53,281 bases of DNA from UBA5499 sp002426275 (GTDB lineage Bacteria; Bacillota; DTU084). Below the pieces are notes generated by a model. It worked only from the letters and a program-made list of their open reading frames with translations. It ran no database searches and was not told where the DNA came from. Every line of letters begins with the position of its first letter. Positions within the stretch are counted from its first letter, which is position 1. Position numbers and translations under genes: made by a program. The stretch is taken from NCBI GenBank assembly GCA_937888735.1, contig CALASN010000080.1:1-53281 (forward strand), given 5' to 3'. Below, in pieces: positions 41,422-50,697 of this stretch.

Positions 41422-41745
41422 ATGAGCTTGCGAACTGCTCACTGCCGTAATTGCAGGGGTACTTTGCTCTTTATTCCAACTCCAGGCTTGAGAATAAGCG
41501 CTCACGGCATTTACGCCGCTAAAGGGGGCCGGCTGTCAGACGGCTCCGGGAACCCGTGGACATGCAAGGGCAAACCGCCCGATGAAGAGCCCAACAACAT
41601 TTATGAGCGCAATTACACGATAGCGACGTTTATTTCGATTCCCAGACAAAAAATGCGGAGCGCTTTCATGCTCCGCAGGCCGCTATTTATACTGTACGGC
41701 GTAGAGGTGATCGTTCGTGCTGCCGACGTAGGCCACGCCTTCTGA
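41422..41745 (+). CDS. Doubtful ORF with coding-like composition
   Basis: This 107-codon frame has codon use like its neighbours over its first 75 codons and a CxxC (HCRNCRGT) with a later Cys in NPWTCKGK. I recognise no family. AAGGAG lies directly before the ATG; a TTG two codons later has better spacing. Against it, the frame runs through the terminator at 41648-41676 and 60 bp antisense into the phosphoesterase gene. It may be the remnant of a longer gene. The rest of 41330-41640 shows nothing else. Confidence 0.2.
   Translation: MSLRTAHCRNCRGTLLFIPTPGLRISAHGIYAAKGGRLSDGSGNPWTCKGKPPDEEPNNIYERNYTIATFISIPRQKMRSAFMLRRPLFILYGVEVIVRAADVGHAF
41648..41676 (-). terminator. Terminator after the phosphoesterase gene
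   Basis: Minus-strand TGCGGAGC(A) and GCTCCGCA form an 8-bp stem followed by TTTTTT, 7 bp past the stop. Confidence 0.8.
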
Positions 41746-43707
41746 AACAACGGGCGCGCTGAAAATGAACGCGTCCGCCAGTTTCAGCTTCCACTTCCGC
41801 TCCCCTGTCCCGAGGTCGAAGGCGGCCAGGCTCCCCCAGCAGGTATTGGTAACGCCCACCTGCCCGTCGGCGGCGATTTTGGCGTCGTAAATGCTTTCGC
41901 CTGCGCTGCCGCTCCAAATTGTCTGCCCGGTTTCGCCGTCCAGCGCATAGACTTTTCCGTCCAGAGAGGCGACCAGGATTCGGTCTTGCCAAAGGGCTGG
42001 CGAACAAAAGCCCGCCTTGACGCTTTCAGCCTGCCACAGTTTCTCCCCTGTAAGAAGGTCCAAAGCGATCACGCGATTCCTGGGCGTGGTGATGATCAGC
42101 TTCCCTGAGGCAACCAGCGGGTCGCCAGTTGCCGGCGCATAGTAAAAGCTGCTGTCGATCTGCTTTTGCCAGATCAAAGCTCCAGTATCCGCGGCCAGGC
42201 AGGTGACGAGGCCGCCCCAGGATGTGAAGTATACTTTCCCGTCTGCGATAGCCGGCTTCACCTTAATCAGATTGCCGTCTTCGCTCTGCCAAACGAGCTT
42301 ACCCGTGGCTGCGTCCAGACAATACAAAAAGGCAGGCCCGCCCAGATAAAGTTTCCCTTGGCTAATCGCGGGCGACGCGGTAATCGGCTCTCCCACATCC
42401 CGACTCCAAAGCTCTGCGCCGCTTGCGGCGGCCACAGCGTAAATCTTCCCGTCCTGGGAGCCGAAATACACCCCGCCTTCCCAAAGCAAGGGCGAAGAGA
42501 GAATAGGCCCGGCTGTGGGGAAGGACCAGCTGAGCGTGCCCGTTAGCTTCTCTAAAGCGTACATCTTACCGTCATGAGAGCCAAAGTAGACATTGCGCTC
42601 GTCAGCGGCGGGCGAGGAGAAAATTGAGCCGCCGGTTTTGTATGTCCACAGGACCCGCGGCAAGCTTGTCTCCTTGGAAGGAAGGACCGCGACTGTTCTC
42701 TGCTCCTGATAAAGCTCGGAGCCCTTATGCCCGCGCACAAAGAGGGTTTGCGTGCCAGCGTATGCCGTGACGATGCTCCCGCTCCAAAAATTGCCCGAAC
42801 CCTCCAGAGCCTTCCAGACGCCGCCAAGTTTTACTTGGACGCTGTCCAGGGGGATGCTGGAGGTGACGGTGAGGGCAAAGGCTTCGGACTGACGGATTTG
42901 CTCCGGCTGGCTCACGATAAAGCTGACGGCCGTCTTTTGCGTCTTGCGGACGGGGACTTCGAAGTCTAATCTGGCTGCCTGCCCCAATTGTTTCCGAAAG
43001 ACGGCTGCCTTGTCCGCTGTCACATCAACGATTGCGTACTCGCCCAGCATCGCGGCCCTGGTCATAGAAAATTCCCGGCCTTGAATTTGCCAGCGGCGCC
43101 AGCTGTGCCCGTGACCGGACATGGCCAGAACCAAATTGGCGGGCAAGAGTCTTTCTATCGCTTCCCATTCGTTATCTGTATATCGGACGCTGAAGCCCAA
43201 CGGATGATGGCTGAAAACCCAAAGGGGAGCGTCGGGTCCGATTTGCGCCAACCGCGCGTCCAGCCACTGGAGCTGTGCGGACTCGATGTGTCCATAAGCT
43301 TCGGGCACAAACGACGTATCCAGAAGGAGGAAATGCTGGCCCTGATAGACAAAGTGCGAGTAAGTGGGACCCAGGCGCTTGATAAAGTCCTGTTTGCCCC
43401 TGGCGGCCCATCTGCTCTCGTGATTGCCTGGCACGTGATAAACTGGGATTCCGGCCTCCGCAAGGGGTTTGATCTCCGCGAGATACCTCTCGTATTCCCA
43501 ATCCAATCCCGTCTCCACCAGATCGCCGCTGACGATGACAAAAGCGGGCTTCGGCTCAAGTGCCGCCACTTCCCGGACAATGCCTGCCAGCGCTTTATTG
43601 CCCTGTTCGTACCTGCCGCCGTGGCTGTCTGTGATTTGTACGAAGCGAAAGTCTGCACGCGCATTTGCCGCCGTAAGCAGCAGCAACAAACAAAGTAATT
43701 TTTTCAT
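41683..43707 (-). CDS. Secreted metallophosphoesterase with PQQ-type beta-propeller
   Basis: The 674-residue protein has a signal peptide (MKKLLCLLLLLTAANARA) and a calcineurin-like phosphoesterase domain with all metal motifs: QITDSHGG, VSGDLVETG, VPGNHES, FSHHPLG and SGHGHSW. From about residue 340 seven or so PQQ-like propeller repeats follow (for example GSIFSSPAADERNVYFGSHDGKMYALE). It should act outside the membrane on phosphate esters or nucleotides, with the propeller binding a partner or polymer. The ATG follows GGAGGCG. It lies 25 bp downstream of the c-di-GMP gene on the same strand. Confidence 0.9.
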   Translation of the reverse strand: MKKLLCLLLLLTAANARADFRFVQITDSHGGRYEQGNKALAGIVREVAALEPKPAFVIVSGDLVETGLDWEYERYLAEIKPLAEAGIPVYHVPGNHESRWAARGKQDFIKRLGPTYSHFVYQGQHFLLLDTSFVPEAYGHIESAQLQWLDARLAQIGPDAPLWVFSHHPLGFSVRYTDNEWEAIERLLPANLVLAMSGHGHSWRRWQIQGREFSMTRAAMLGEYAIVDVTADKAAVFRKQLGQAARLDFEVPVRKTQKTAVSFIVSQPEQIRQSEAFALTVTSSIPLDSVQVKLGGVWKALEGSGNFWSGSIVTAYAGTQTLFVRGHKGSELYQEQRTVAVLPSKETSLPRVLWTYKTGGSIFSSPAADERNVYFGSHDGKMYALEKLTGTLSWSFPTAGPILSSPLLWEGGVYFGSQDGKIYAVAAASGAELWSRDVGEPITASPAISQGKLYLGGPAFLYCLDAATGKLVWQSEDGNLIKVKPAIADGKVYFTSWGGLVTCLAADTGALIWQKQIDSSFYYAPATGDPLVASGKLIITTPRNRVIALDLLTGEKLWQAESVKAGFCSPALWQDRILVASLDGKVYALDGETGQTIWSGSAGESIYDAKIAADGQVGVTNTCWGSLAAFDLGTGERKWKLKLADAFIFSAPVVSEGVAYVGSTNDHLYAVQYK

Positions 43708-43732
43708 CTTCAGGCGCCTCCGTCCGCTCCGT

Positions 43733-46255
43733 TTATAGATTTTGGGTTTTGATCATCTTCACAAATACAGGCACCAGGTGGGGGTCAAATTGGCTCCCAG
43801 CCAGAGCGGTCATTTCTCTTAAAGCATCTTCTTTAGAACGCGCTTTCCGGTACGGCCGGTCGCTGGTCATGGCGTGAAAAGCGTCGGCTATGGCCAGGAT
43901 CCTAGCTTCCAAAGGAATGTTTTCCTTTTTCAGCCTGTCCGGATACCCGTTGCCGTCATACTGCTCATGATGGTGACGAATGATTGCGGCCAAACCTCGC
44001 AGATACGGCATTTGATTGAGGATGGCCTCGCCGATTGTGACGTGATAATTGATCATCTCTCGTTCGGAAGCGGTCAGCGGCCCGGGCTTGTTGAGCACGT
44101 TTTCCGGAATGCCGATTTTTCCTATATCGTGCAGCATGGCCGCGTTATTGATTATCTGCTTGTGCTCGTAAGAAAGGCCAAGCGCTTCGGCTAAGGCGAC
44201 GGCATATTGCGTCACCATTTTCGAGTGCTGGTAAGTGTAATTGTCCCGGGCGTAAATGGCGGCGGCCAGCGTGTAGATGGTATCAAGCTGCATCCCTTTT
44301 ACTTGTTCTTTCAGAAAATCCTTTTCCGCCTGCGAGGCGGTCTCAGACACTCCGCTGGCAACGGCGATTTCCGCGGAGGTGCCGAGGGTGATGTGATTTC
44401 TGCCGAAATTCTTAGCTTTGTAAAGGGCTCGATCCGCAGACGCGATCAACTGCTGCTTGGTTTGGCCGTGCTCAGGATAAGCCGCCACGCCCAGGCTGGT
44501 TGTTAAAAGCGAAGAGCCGGAGCTTTGGAAGTTCAGGCAGACTCTCTCCTTGATTTTCTCTGCGATCTCCTTAGCCTCTTCCAAATCCGTCTCCGGCAAG
44601 ATCACGGCGAATTCGTCTCCCCCATAGCGAGCCGCCACATCGGAGACACGAATTGATTCCGTCAGCGCCTGGGCGATCTTAATCAGGGCGTCGTCTCCCG
44701 CCAGGTGTCCATAGACGTCATTGTAGGTCTTAAAGAAGTCCAGGTCAAGCAAAATCACGGAAAAGCACAGCCCGCTCTTGGCACAGCGGGAGATTTCATT
44801 GTCAAGGAATTCCTGCAGGTAACGGAAATTATAGAGTTTGGTCAGATCGTCGCGCACAGCCTGGCTTCTCACTTCCCGATAGATCTGCGCGTTCTGCAAG
44901 ACCACCGCCGCTTGATTGGTCAGGGTAACCAACAGCGCCTTATCGTCATCAGTATAGGGACTCTTGCTTTTTTTGTCTGCTAGAAGGAGAATGCCTTGGA
45001 GATTGTTTTGAAAGTTGATCCCCACCAAAAGTTCCGCGCCTAGCTGCTGCAGGTGGTCTTTTTCGCGCTGCCACAATCCTCTGAATTCCGGCAAATTTTC
45101 GATCTCCTGCCAGCTGAGGATCGCTTCGTTTTGGCGTGAAAGCCAACGGACGATGACGCTGAGCTTATCCACTCTCATGGCCAGCACTTCCCGGGAGTAA
45201 CCCAGCTGATCGTGGGCGTAGAAATGTCCCTCTTCATCGGGCAGAAACAGAATAACTCCGTTCACATGCAGCGCTTTAACCAAAAGCAGCAATGTGGAGC
45301 TGGCAAGTTCGTCCAAATCCAAAATGGAGGTCATCAGCCTGCTGTAGTCTTTCAAAGTCTCGCGATAGTTATACTGTTCTCCGAATAACGTCCTGTCTAA
45401 CCAAGTTTGCAGTCCGTTTCTCAATCGTTCATAGCAAAGGAGCGTGAACAGCGCAATTATAAGCGCAGCCGCGGCGAAAGAATACGCGCCGTAGCTGAAG
45501 GCGTCGATTAAGAACAACAAAAGGTGATAAGAAACCGTCATCCCGATGAGCGTAATGAAAAAGACCAGGGCTTTGCGGATGGGAATGGTAGCGTTCAGCA
45601 GGCGATGACAGTAAATGGCATTGGCCAGCAAAAAGGCATTGACTGTGTTGGCCGCAATATCCACAGGGTATTTGCCGATCTGGGGGATGAAATTCAGCAT
45701 GCTGCCAACAACCACAAACATCGCGCCCAGAGCCGGATAGGAAAAACGATTTGACCAGAAAGGCTGGGCGCCTCTCAGGCATTCACGGCAGAGAAGCAGT
45801 CCGGCCACAAAAGTGTAACCTCCCCCGAAAACTCCCAGCAGCGGCGCAACCGGACCCAGGGAGTAGTCAAAATAACCCCTCGTGAGCGTGGCGCTTGGAA
45901 CGATCAGTCCCCGCCAGTTGGCAATGATCAAAAGCACTGAAAGCAAATAACCAATCCGAATATAAGGATTGGCCTTGTGGTCTAACAATTTTTGCGTGAA
46001 GTGAAAGAAAACAAACGGCACGCCGCAGGTACACATAACCATGATCCTGTTCCAAATCAGCGGACCCGGAGCCAGGGTGGTGCGCATGAGAAAAGAACTT
46101 AAACTCCAGACCATCATCATCAAAAGATAGTAAATAAATAATTTGGACAGCTGCGAGCGGGGACTTGTCCAGGCAAAGACCAAAAGCCCGCAATACGTTA
46201 TGAATGCCACTAAAGGGATGAGCAGCGGTAGATTATTTGCCAGTCCCGTTTCCAT
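43733..46255 (-). CDS. Membrane GGDEF/HD-GYP c-di-GMP signalling protein
   Basis: The 840-residue protein has seven or more N-terminal membrane helices (residues 8-280, 7TM sensor type), a GAF domain (about 295-455), a GGDEF domain and an HD-GYP domain. The diguanylate cyclase motif is RYGGDEF (545-549) with an I-site RVSD five residues before it. The HD motif is LHDIGKIGIP (709-710) and the second HD-GYP block is HHEQYDGNGYP (about 762-772). Both synthesis and degradation of c-di-GMP appear possible. ATG 46255 (SD AAGGA) lies 23 bp inside the end of the GH3 gene, so they are coupled. Confidence 0.93.
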   Translation of the reverse strand: METGLANNLPLLIPLVAFITYCGLLVFAWTSPRSQLSKLFIYYLLMMMVWSLSSFLMRTTLAPGPLIWNRIMVMCTCGVPFVFFHFTQKLLDHKANPYIRIGYLLSVLLIIANWRGLIVPSATLTRGYFDYSLGPVAPLLGVFGGGYTFVAGLLLCRECLRGAQPFWSNRFSYPALGAMFVVVGSMLNFIPQIGKYPVDIAANTVNAFLLANAIYCHRLLNATIPIRKALVFFITLIGMTVSYHLLLFLIDAFSYGAYSFAAAALIIALFTLLCYERLRNGLQTWLDRTLFGEQYNYRETLKDYSRLMTSILDLDELASSTLLLLVKALHVNGVILFLPDEEGHFYAHDQLGYSREVLAMRVDKLSVIVRWLSRQNEAILSWQEIENLPEFRGLWQREKDHLQQLGAELLVGINFQNNLQGILLLADKKSKSPYTDDDKALLVTLTNQAAVVLQNAQIYREVRSQAVRDDLTKLYNFRYLQEFLDNEISRCAKSGLCFSVILLDLDFFKTYNDVYGHLAGDDALIKIAQALTESIRVSDVAARYGGDEFAVILPETDLEEAKEIAEKIKERVCLNFQSSGSSLLTTSLGVAAYPEHGQTKQQLIASADRALYKAKNFGRNHITLGTSAEIAVASGVSETASQAEKDFLKEQVKGMQLDTIYTLAAAIYARDNYTYQHSKMVTQYAVALAEALGLSYEHKQIINNAAMLHDIGKIGIPENVLNKPGPLTASEREMINYHVTIGEAILNQMPYLRGLAAIIRHHHEQYDGNGYPDRLKKENIPLEARILAIADAFHAMTSDRPYRKARSKEDALREMTALAGSQFDPHLVPVFVKMIKTQNL

Positions 46256-47870
46256 TCCAATTCCTTCCAACGCTATTTTTTTCGGCTGCAGCTGCGACTA
46301 GCGCCATGATTTTGGCAGGGGGATTAATTCGGGCGCCCAGACCGGCCGCCCAACTGAACTCTCCCGTACCTGTTTGCTCCCTTAGCGAATTTAATGTGCC
46401 AAGGGGAATTGCCGTCACTTTCAAGGGACGATAGCCAACCATATTCCCTAAGTCGCGATAATCTGAATCTACTTCCCGCAGAGCCAAGTGGATTTTCTCT
46501 TCTAGCCGATCGATCTCTACGCTGTCGGGAAGCTCCAGCACCAGTTCGATTAAAGGGTGATTATCTGCAAAAGCCTTGTGAGCCAGCCAGTTCTGTTTGC
46601 CGATCCCCGCCAGAGACAACGCGTTGCCTAAAGTGCGCTCCGTGATTCTGGTGAAGCTGGCCAGATCGATCACGTCTTCCACGCGATCTTCGTAAAGAAT
46701 CTGCGGCAGATCTATTTTTAAGTTCTCGTTGCTGCGGCTCAAGACTTTAATCATATCCCCCAACCGATAGCGCACAAACGCACCGCCTTTAAAATTGGTC
46801 ACCACCAATTCATAGCGTCTGCCCGGCTTCAGTTCCGAAAGCAGGACCGTGCGCGGCGCATAACTAGGATCAGTCTGGCTTTTAGCGTGCTCGTCTTCGG
46901 GAATAAATTCCCAAAAATTCGCATCTGGAAACAACATCATCCCTTCGTAGTCCCAAGCTTGAGTGGCGGCAATTCCGATTTCCGTGCCGCCATAGATCTC
47001 CAGAGGTTTCACACCCCAGTAATATTCGATTCTTTCTTTGTAAAAGCTGGTGTCCGTTCCGGCGCACATGATCCCTTTGAGATTCCAAACATCTTTGGGT
47101 AAAAATTCCCGCTTGCTAATCTTGCTTTTCAGAAAGCCGCAGCTGAGTCTGAGCCAGGCTAAAAGATTCAATCCCTCTCCGCCTAAGGCCCTGATGCCCT
47201 GCTTGGCGAATTTTTCTCCGATCCGAACTAAAACTGCGGAAATGCCGAAGAACAAATCAATCCCCGTGTTGAGGCCAAGGCGGAACCCTTCCAAGTTCTG
47301 CCGGTCAAAATTCATCTTTTCCGCTTCCGCCAGCGGCGGCAGATAAGCAAAGGAAAATTCATCTTTTAAGTTATGCGGTACCATACCTGTAAGATAAGGC
47401 GGCGGCGCCATGGCGTAAAGAAATTTTGAGTTCTCTTTTAACGAAAAACTACCCTTCTTGTTGCAAATAGAAAAAATAATGGCAGCCACAAAATTCTTCA
47501 TGTGCGTCTGCACCCAGGCCGGCGGATAAGGAGCCCATTTTTGCTCGTAGGCTCCCGTTTTGCCGGATGTGCAAATCCAAAATTTAGGATCGCTGGGGAG
47601 AATATCTTCTCTCTTTTCCGCTAGATACGGCAGATAGTCTTCATAGGTAGTGAATGGAACAAGGCGGCGGAATTCTTCGCTATCTTTGGGTACAGTCTCT
47701 CCCAAGATTTTTTTGCCCAGAAAGCTTTTGGAAAGCAACTGCAGCTGTTCTTTCAGCAGGCGTTCCTGAATTTCCATGAATTCTGTTAGCGATAATTCCA
47801 CAAAGCCGCAGTATTTCAGCCAGGCATCGCCAGTTCGTCCTTCTTTTAATAACTCGCTGAGATTTGCCAT
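46233..47870 (-). CDS. GH3 auxin-responsive-promoter family acyl-adenylating enzyme
   Basis: The 545-residue protein matches the GH3 family of the ANL superfamily, known in plants for joining jasmonate or auxin to amino acids. It has an N-terminal helical start, VPFTTYEDYLPYLAEKREDIL, the ATP-site block CTSGKTGAYEQKW (101-), MCAGTDTSFYKERIEYYWG, YGGTEIGIAATQ and the hinge-side VVTNFKGGAFVRYRLGDMIKV. Bacterial members are poorly characterised; it presumably activates a carboxylate with ATP. ATG 47870 follows GGGGG, 13 bp after the methyltransferase gene, and the c-di-GMP gene overlaps its 3' end. Confidence 0.9.
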   Translation of the reverse strand: MANLSELLKEGRTGDAWLKYCGFVELSLTEFMEIQERLLKEQLQLLSKSFLGKKILGETVPKDSEEFRRLVPFTTYEDYLPYLAEKREDILPSDPKFWICTSGKTGAYEQKWAPYPPAWVQTHMKNFVAAIIFSICNKKGSFSLKENSKFLYAMAPPPYLTGMVPHNLKDEFSFAYLPPLAEAEKMNFDRQNLEGFRLGLNTGIDLFFGISAVLVRIGEKFAKQGIRALGGEGLNLLAWLRLSCGFLKSKISKREFLPKDVWNLKGIMCAGTDTSFYKERIEYYWGVKPLEIYGGTEIGIAATQAWDYEGMMLFPDANFWEFIPEDEHAKSQTDPSYAPRTVLLSELKPGRRYELVVTNFKGGAFVRYRLGDMIKVLSRSNENLKIDLPQILYEDRVEDVIDLASFTRITERTLGNALSLAGIGKQNWLAHKAFADNHPLIELVLELPDSVEIDRLEEKIHLALREVDSDYRDLGNMVGYRPLKVTAIPLGTLNSLREQTGTGEFSWAAGLGARINPPAKIMALVAAAAEKNSVGRNWNGNGTGK

Positions 47871-47883
47871 CAATATCCCCCTT

Positions 47884-48435
47884 TTATTTGGTCAGCCAAA
47901 ATCGCTGAAGACTTGTCCTGCTTGGAAACAACATCGGAACCGTCTGTCTGTAGCGAGAATACCCGCGGAATAATTGCGGGAATAGCCAGCGATCTTGCAG
48001 CACAATATAAAAAAAATTAGCTAGAATCCAGAAAAATCCGCCTTTGAGCAACAAGGCGGACTCAGTAGCCAGGAATAAACCGGCCAGCAAAAACGTATGA
48101 CCCCAAAAACCGGGATGCCGTGAAAATGCATATGGACCTGCGGTGGTTAACGTAAGCTCTCCGTCCGCTTTGTACGTGCTGGCTAATGGTTTATAAAGAA
48201 ATAAACAATAACAGAGCCATGCCGCGCCGCTGCCGAACAGCAGCCAGCCTAGAGCTCCGCACCAAAGCGGCAGCACTATTTTCCCTGCTGCGCAAGCGGC
48301 GGCCGCAATCGCAACGGTATGAATCCCGTATCCCAAAACTGCCAGCGCGCTCCGCTTTGGCAGTTGTCTCAGAGAGGCGAGATCGTACAACAAAAGCATG
48401 AATAAGCCAACGATACCCAAAATCACCATATGCAT
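47884..48435 (-). CDS. ICMT/PEMT-like membrane methyltransferase
   Basis: The 183-residue integral membrane protein has four or five hydrophobic helices and the isoprenylcysteine/phospholipid methyltransferase signature GPYAFSRHPGFWGHTFLLAG near residue 104, then DRWLFPQLFRGYSRYRQTVPMLFP. Such enzymes methylate lipid-linked carboxylates or amines at the membrane using SAM. ATG 48435 and ATG 48429 are both possible; neither has a strong SD. It is the first gene of a three-gene operon with GH3 and the c-di-GMP protein. Confidence 0.82.
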   Translation of the reverse strand: MHMVILGIVGLFMLLLYDLASLRQLPKRSALAVLGYGIHTVAIAAAACAAGKIVLPLWCGALGWLLFGSGAAWLCYCLFLYKPLASTYKADGELTLTTAGPYAFSRHPGFWGHTFLLAGLFLATESALLLKGGFFWILANFFYIVLQDRWLFPQLFRGYSRYRQTVPMLFPSRTSLQRFWLTK

Positions 48436-49040
48436 ACTAATTAGATTCGTTAAGTTCTGACTTTTTCCTGCTGACAGTAAATTTATTTGAGCTCCGATTC
48501 TGCGGCAGAAAGTCCATCTGGGAAGATAAATTTAGTTAAAGCCGGCTTGAACGCTAATATTCATTGCGGGAAGCAGGAATTGCCCCTTAGAAGACTAATT
48601 ATTATACTAGACAGAGCATCTACACCGACGTATAGTTAAAAACCTGAATTCTCGGATTGTTATATCAAAATAATGTTAGCGGACGGCAGTTTGCCGGAAC
48701 GATCTATTTTTGGCAATCCTCGGCCGCGCGCCCGTAAGGACCCCTATCTTTATGAGAACAGTGAGGACCGCTTTGCCAGACGGCGTACGTAAGCTACGAT
48801 ATTTCGCCGCACTGTGCCGGGAGCGTCAAAGATGTTACGCCGCGGGTCTGGTTCAGGGAAGGACTCAAACTTTACCGCGTGCATTATGTTTCGGACTGAG
48901 GTCTTGCTAATGAAAAAGCCGACATCATTTGCAGCTGCGGAAATTCGCACTTCACAAATGCGATTCAGGTTGATTCCAGAAGGCGGAATCTCAAGTCGGG
49001 AAATGACCCCTCTGCCGGAAATGAAAGGAGAGCGCCTGAA
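48436..49040. other. Region without a confident gene
   Basis: About 600 bp between the methyltransferase gene and the next ORF. Short plus-strand frames look partly coding-like: one reads RVWFREGLKLYRVHYVSD and stops at TGA, the same frame resumes GLANEKADIICSCGNSHFTNA, and a 39-codon frame runs from 48673. None has an SD at a start. It may be decayed coding DNA. Confidence 0.35.
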
Positions 49041-49550
49041 ATGGATCAAATCATCGCCTATCTTAACAAATGGAAAACGCGGGAAAAAACCGCAGACAGA
49101 GTTCAATTTATGATGGACACCTACATACAGGTGAGACGTGGACTCCCAAAATGGCGCTTCACAGAAGGCAGACAACGCCTAGGTTCCTGGGATCCCATGT
49201 ACTGTGCCTTCGCCGCTACCCCTTTCCCCGGCGACGATTGGTTCATCTTACGACTAGTCAAAGAAGACAAGTCATTCGCCGTCGGTTTTTGTCCTGACTA
49301 TGGCGACCAAGGTCCCAACGGGAAAAAGACTCATCCCGCCACAGCCAGGCGAAGCGAGATTAGAAAAGAGTTGCTTAAAATCGAAGATTTTCCTTTGGAA
49401 GTATCCAAACCTGAAATTCCCAAAAGAAAAATCCACGCTTTCAAAGGCTTTGAGCGCAAACTGCCCCCAATGCGGTCACCCGAAGAACTTGCCGAACTAT
49501 TTATCCGCACGGTTCTAGAATGGGAAAAGCTTTTCAAACCCTTAGTATAG
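49041..49550 (+). CDS. Hypothetical protein, 169 residues
   Basis: ATG follows AAAGGAG at suitable spacing and codon use is consistent, so this is probably real. The product is soluble and basic with aromatic clusters (GLPKWRFTEGRQRLGSWDP, PGDDWFILRLVKEDKSFAVGF) and a C-terminal helix (SPEELAELFIRTVLEWEKLF). I recognise no domain. It stands alone in the accessory zone without an evident partner gene. Confidence 0.6.
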   Translation: MDQIIAYLNKWKTREKTADRVQFMMDTYIQVRRGLPKWRFTEGRQRLGSWDPMYCAFAATPFPGDDWFILRLVKEDKSFAVGFCPDYGDQGPNGKKTHPATARRSEIRKELLKIEDFPLEVSKPEIPKRKIHAFKGFERKLPPMRSPEELAELFIRTVLEWEKLFKPLV

Positions 49551-49602
49551 AGCTTGCCCGTCTTTCATGGACCCTTTCTTTGAATTTATCTTATTGTCAA
49601 TG

Positions 49603-50633
49603 CTAATTCAGAGCTATGCCGCAAACTGGACATTGCTCTTCCTTTTCAGCCATAGCTGACCCGCAGCCGAGACAGAGCCAGCTTCTCTCTCCTTCCTGCA
49701 GCTCCAGCTGATCGGAATGCGGCAGTCTGACCGCTTTGCCGTCGCTTTAGTCGCCTGATAGAAGATCATGTTTCGCTCCAGTTCGCATTTGTCGAGTACG
49801 AAGCAGCGTCCGGCTTTGGCAAGCCGAACGCGAGCGCCAGGCTGAAAGCCGCGGACTAAATTACGCGGTTGGACCTCTTCCGGTTCGTCAAGCGCCTCCG
49901 ACTCTGAAAGCGGCAGCTGGGTCGAAACCAAGCCTTTGTTTTCCCTGTGCCGCCAAATGGCCAATGTTTCTTGGCGCTGCGGCTCCCGGCTCAAGATAAC
50001 GATCGTAGATTCCCTCCGATACCCCAATGCCGCCGCTGACCGAATAGTAAAAGTAAATTCTGGACGAGACGCCGGATTTTCCTCACCAGATAGCTCTTGC
50101 CATGATGCAAATTGATAGCCTCGGGACAAGCTTCTCGCATCAACTGGCTGTTGCTGAGCTGTCCTAACTCTCGCTCCGGCAGCTCCAAAGTATATGTGGG
50201 ATCGTCAATTCCCCTCAGCGAGACGCAGCTGCGAGGCTCAGGTTGATTAGAAAGAGGATTTGATCGTCTTGCCGCGCTTGCTGCACTTGACCGCCGCCGC
50301 ACCTTTTTTTTTGCAGCAACAGGGCCTTTTGCGGCTCTTTCTCCGACTTATACTCCAAAACGGAGAGGTGCTCGGCGTTGCTCTTGCGCTGTTCTCGCTC
50401 AAAGCCCCGGACGCCCGCCGCCTGCATGTATTCAAAAATCGGTCTTGCAGCAGCGAATCCGAGCTCGCGAGGATGGGCTTGCCGTCCTCCCGGTAAAGCG
50501 GGCGGCCCTGCTCATCCAGAGCTGGACCGACCACTTCTTGCTGTGGCTGACCTGATGGATGACCTCCTTTTAACTTTCCGACCAGCACCTTGTCCTTGCA
50601 TCGCTTTGACCAACGATTTCCTTGCTTCATCAC
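49603..50633 (-). pseudogene. Decayed helicase-like gene with C-terminal zinc ribbon
   Basis: Successive minus-strand frames give pieces of one long protein: DEQGRPLYREDGKPILASSD and LLQDRFLNT near 50500, EREQRKSNAEHLSVLEYKSE near 50350, LRGIDDPTYTLELPERELGQ with NSQLMREACPEAINLHHGKS near 50150, then RGFQPGARVRLAKAGRCFVLD and finally ERSWLCLGCGSAMAEKEEQC ending PVCGIALN at 49603. The LRGI...LHHGKSY block resembles C-terminal parts of DUF1998-type DEAD-box helicases, and two CxxC pairs form a zinc ribbon. At least three frameshifts separate the pieces. The helicase link is tentative. Confidence 0.5.
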
Positions 50634-50635
50634 AG

Positions 50636-50669
50636 CAGAAGGGCCGTCCGTTTCGGGACGGCCCTTCTG
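50636..50669. repeat. Perfect hairpin without U-run
   Basis: CAGAAGGGCCGTCC pairs with GGACGGCCCTTCTG around a short loop. It lies between the decayed helicase gene and the first toxin-antitoxin promoter. It may be an old terminator or a boundary of the TA cassette. Confidence 0.5.
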
Positions 50670-50697
50670 GATTGGAAAGACGTTGCATTTGTAACGC

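Noticed and set aside
41498..41600. Possible riboswitch (text resembling GGGCAAACC of c-di-GMP-I aptamers)
   Set aside because: The second conserved half and tetraloop receptor of that aptamer are missing, and no downstream plus-strand gene exists for it to control.
48750..49175. 141-codon minus-strand ORF
   Set aside because: Overlaps the start of the SD-supported 49041 gene antisense and shows no recognisable motif or SD.
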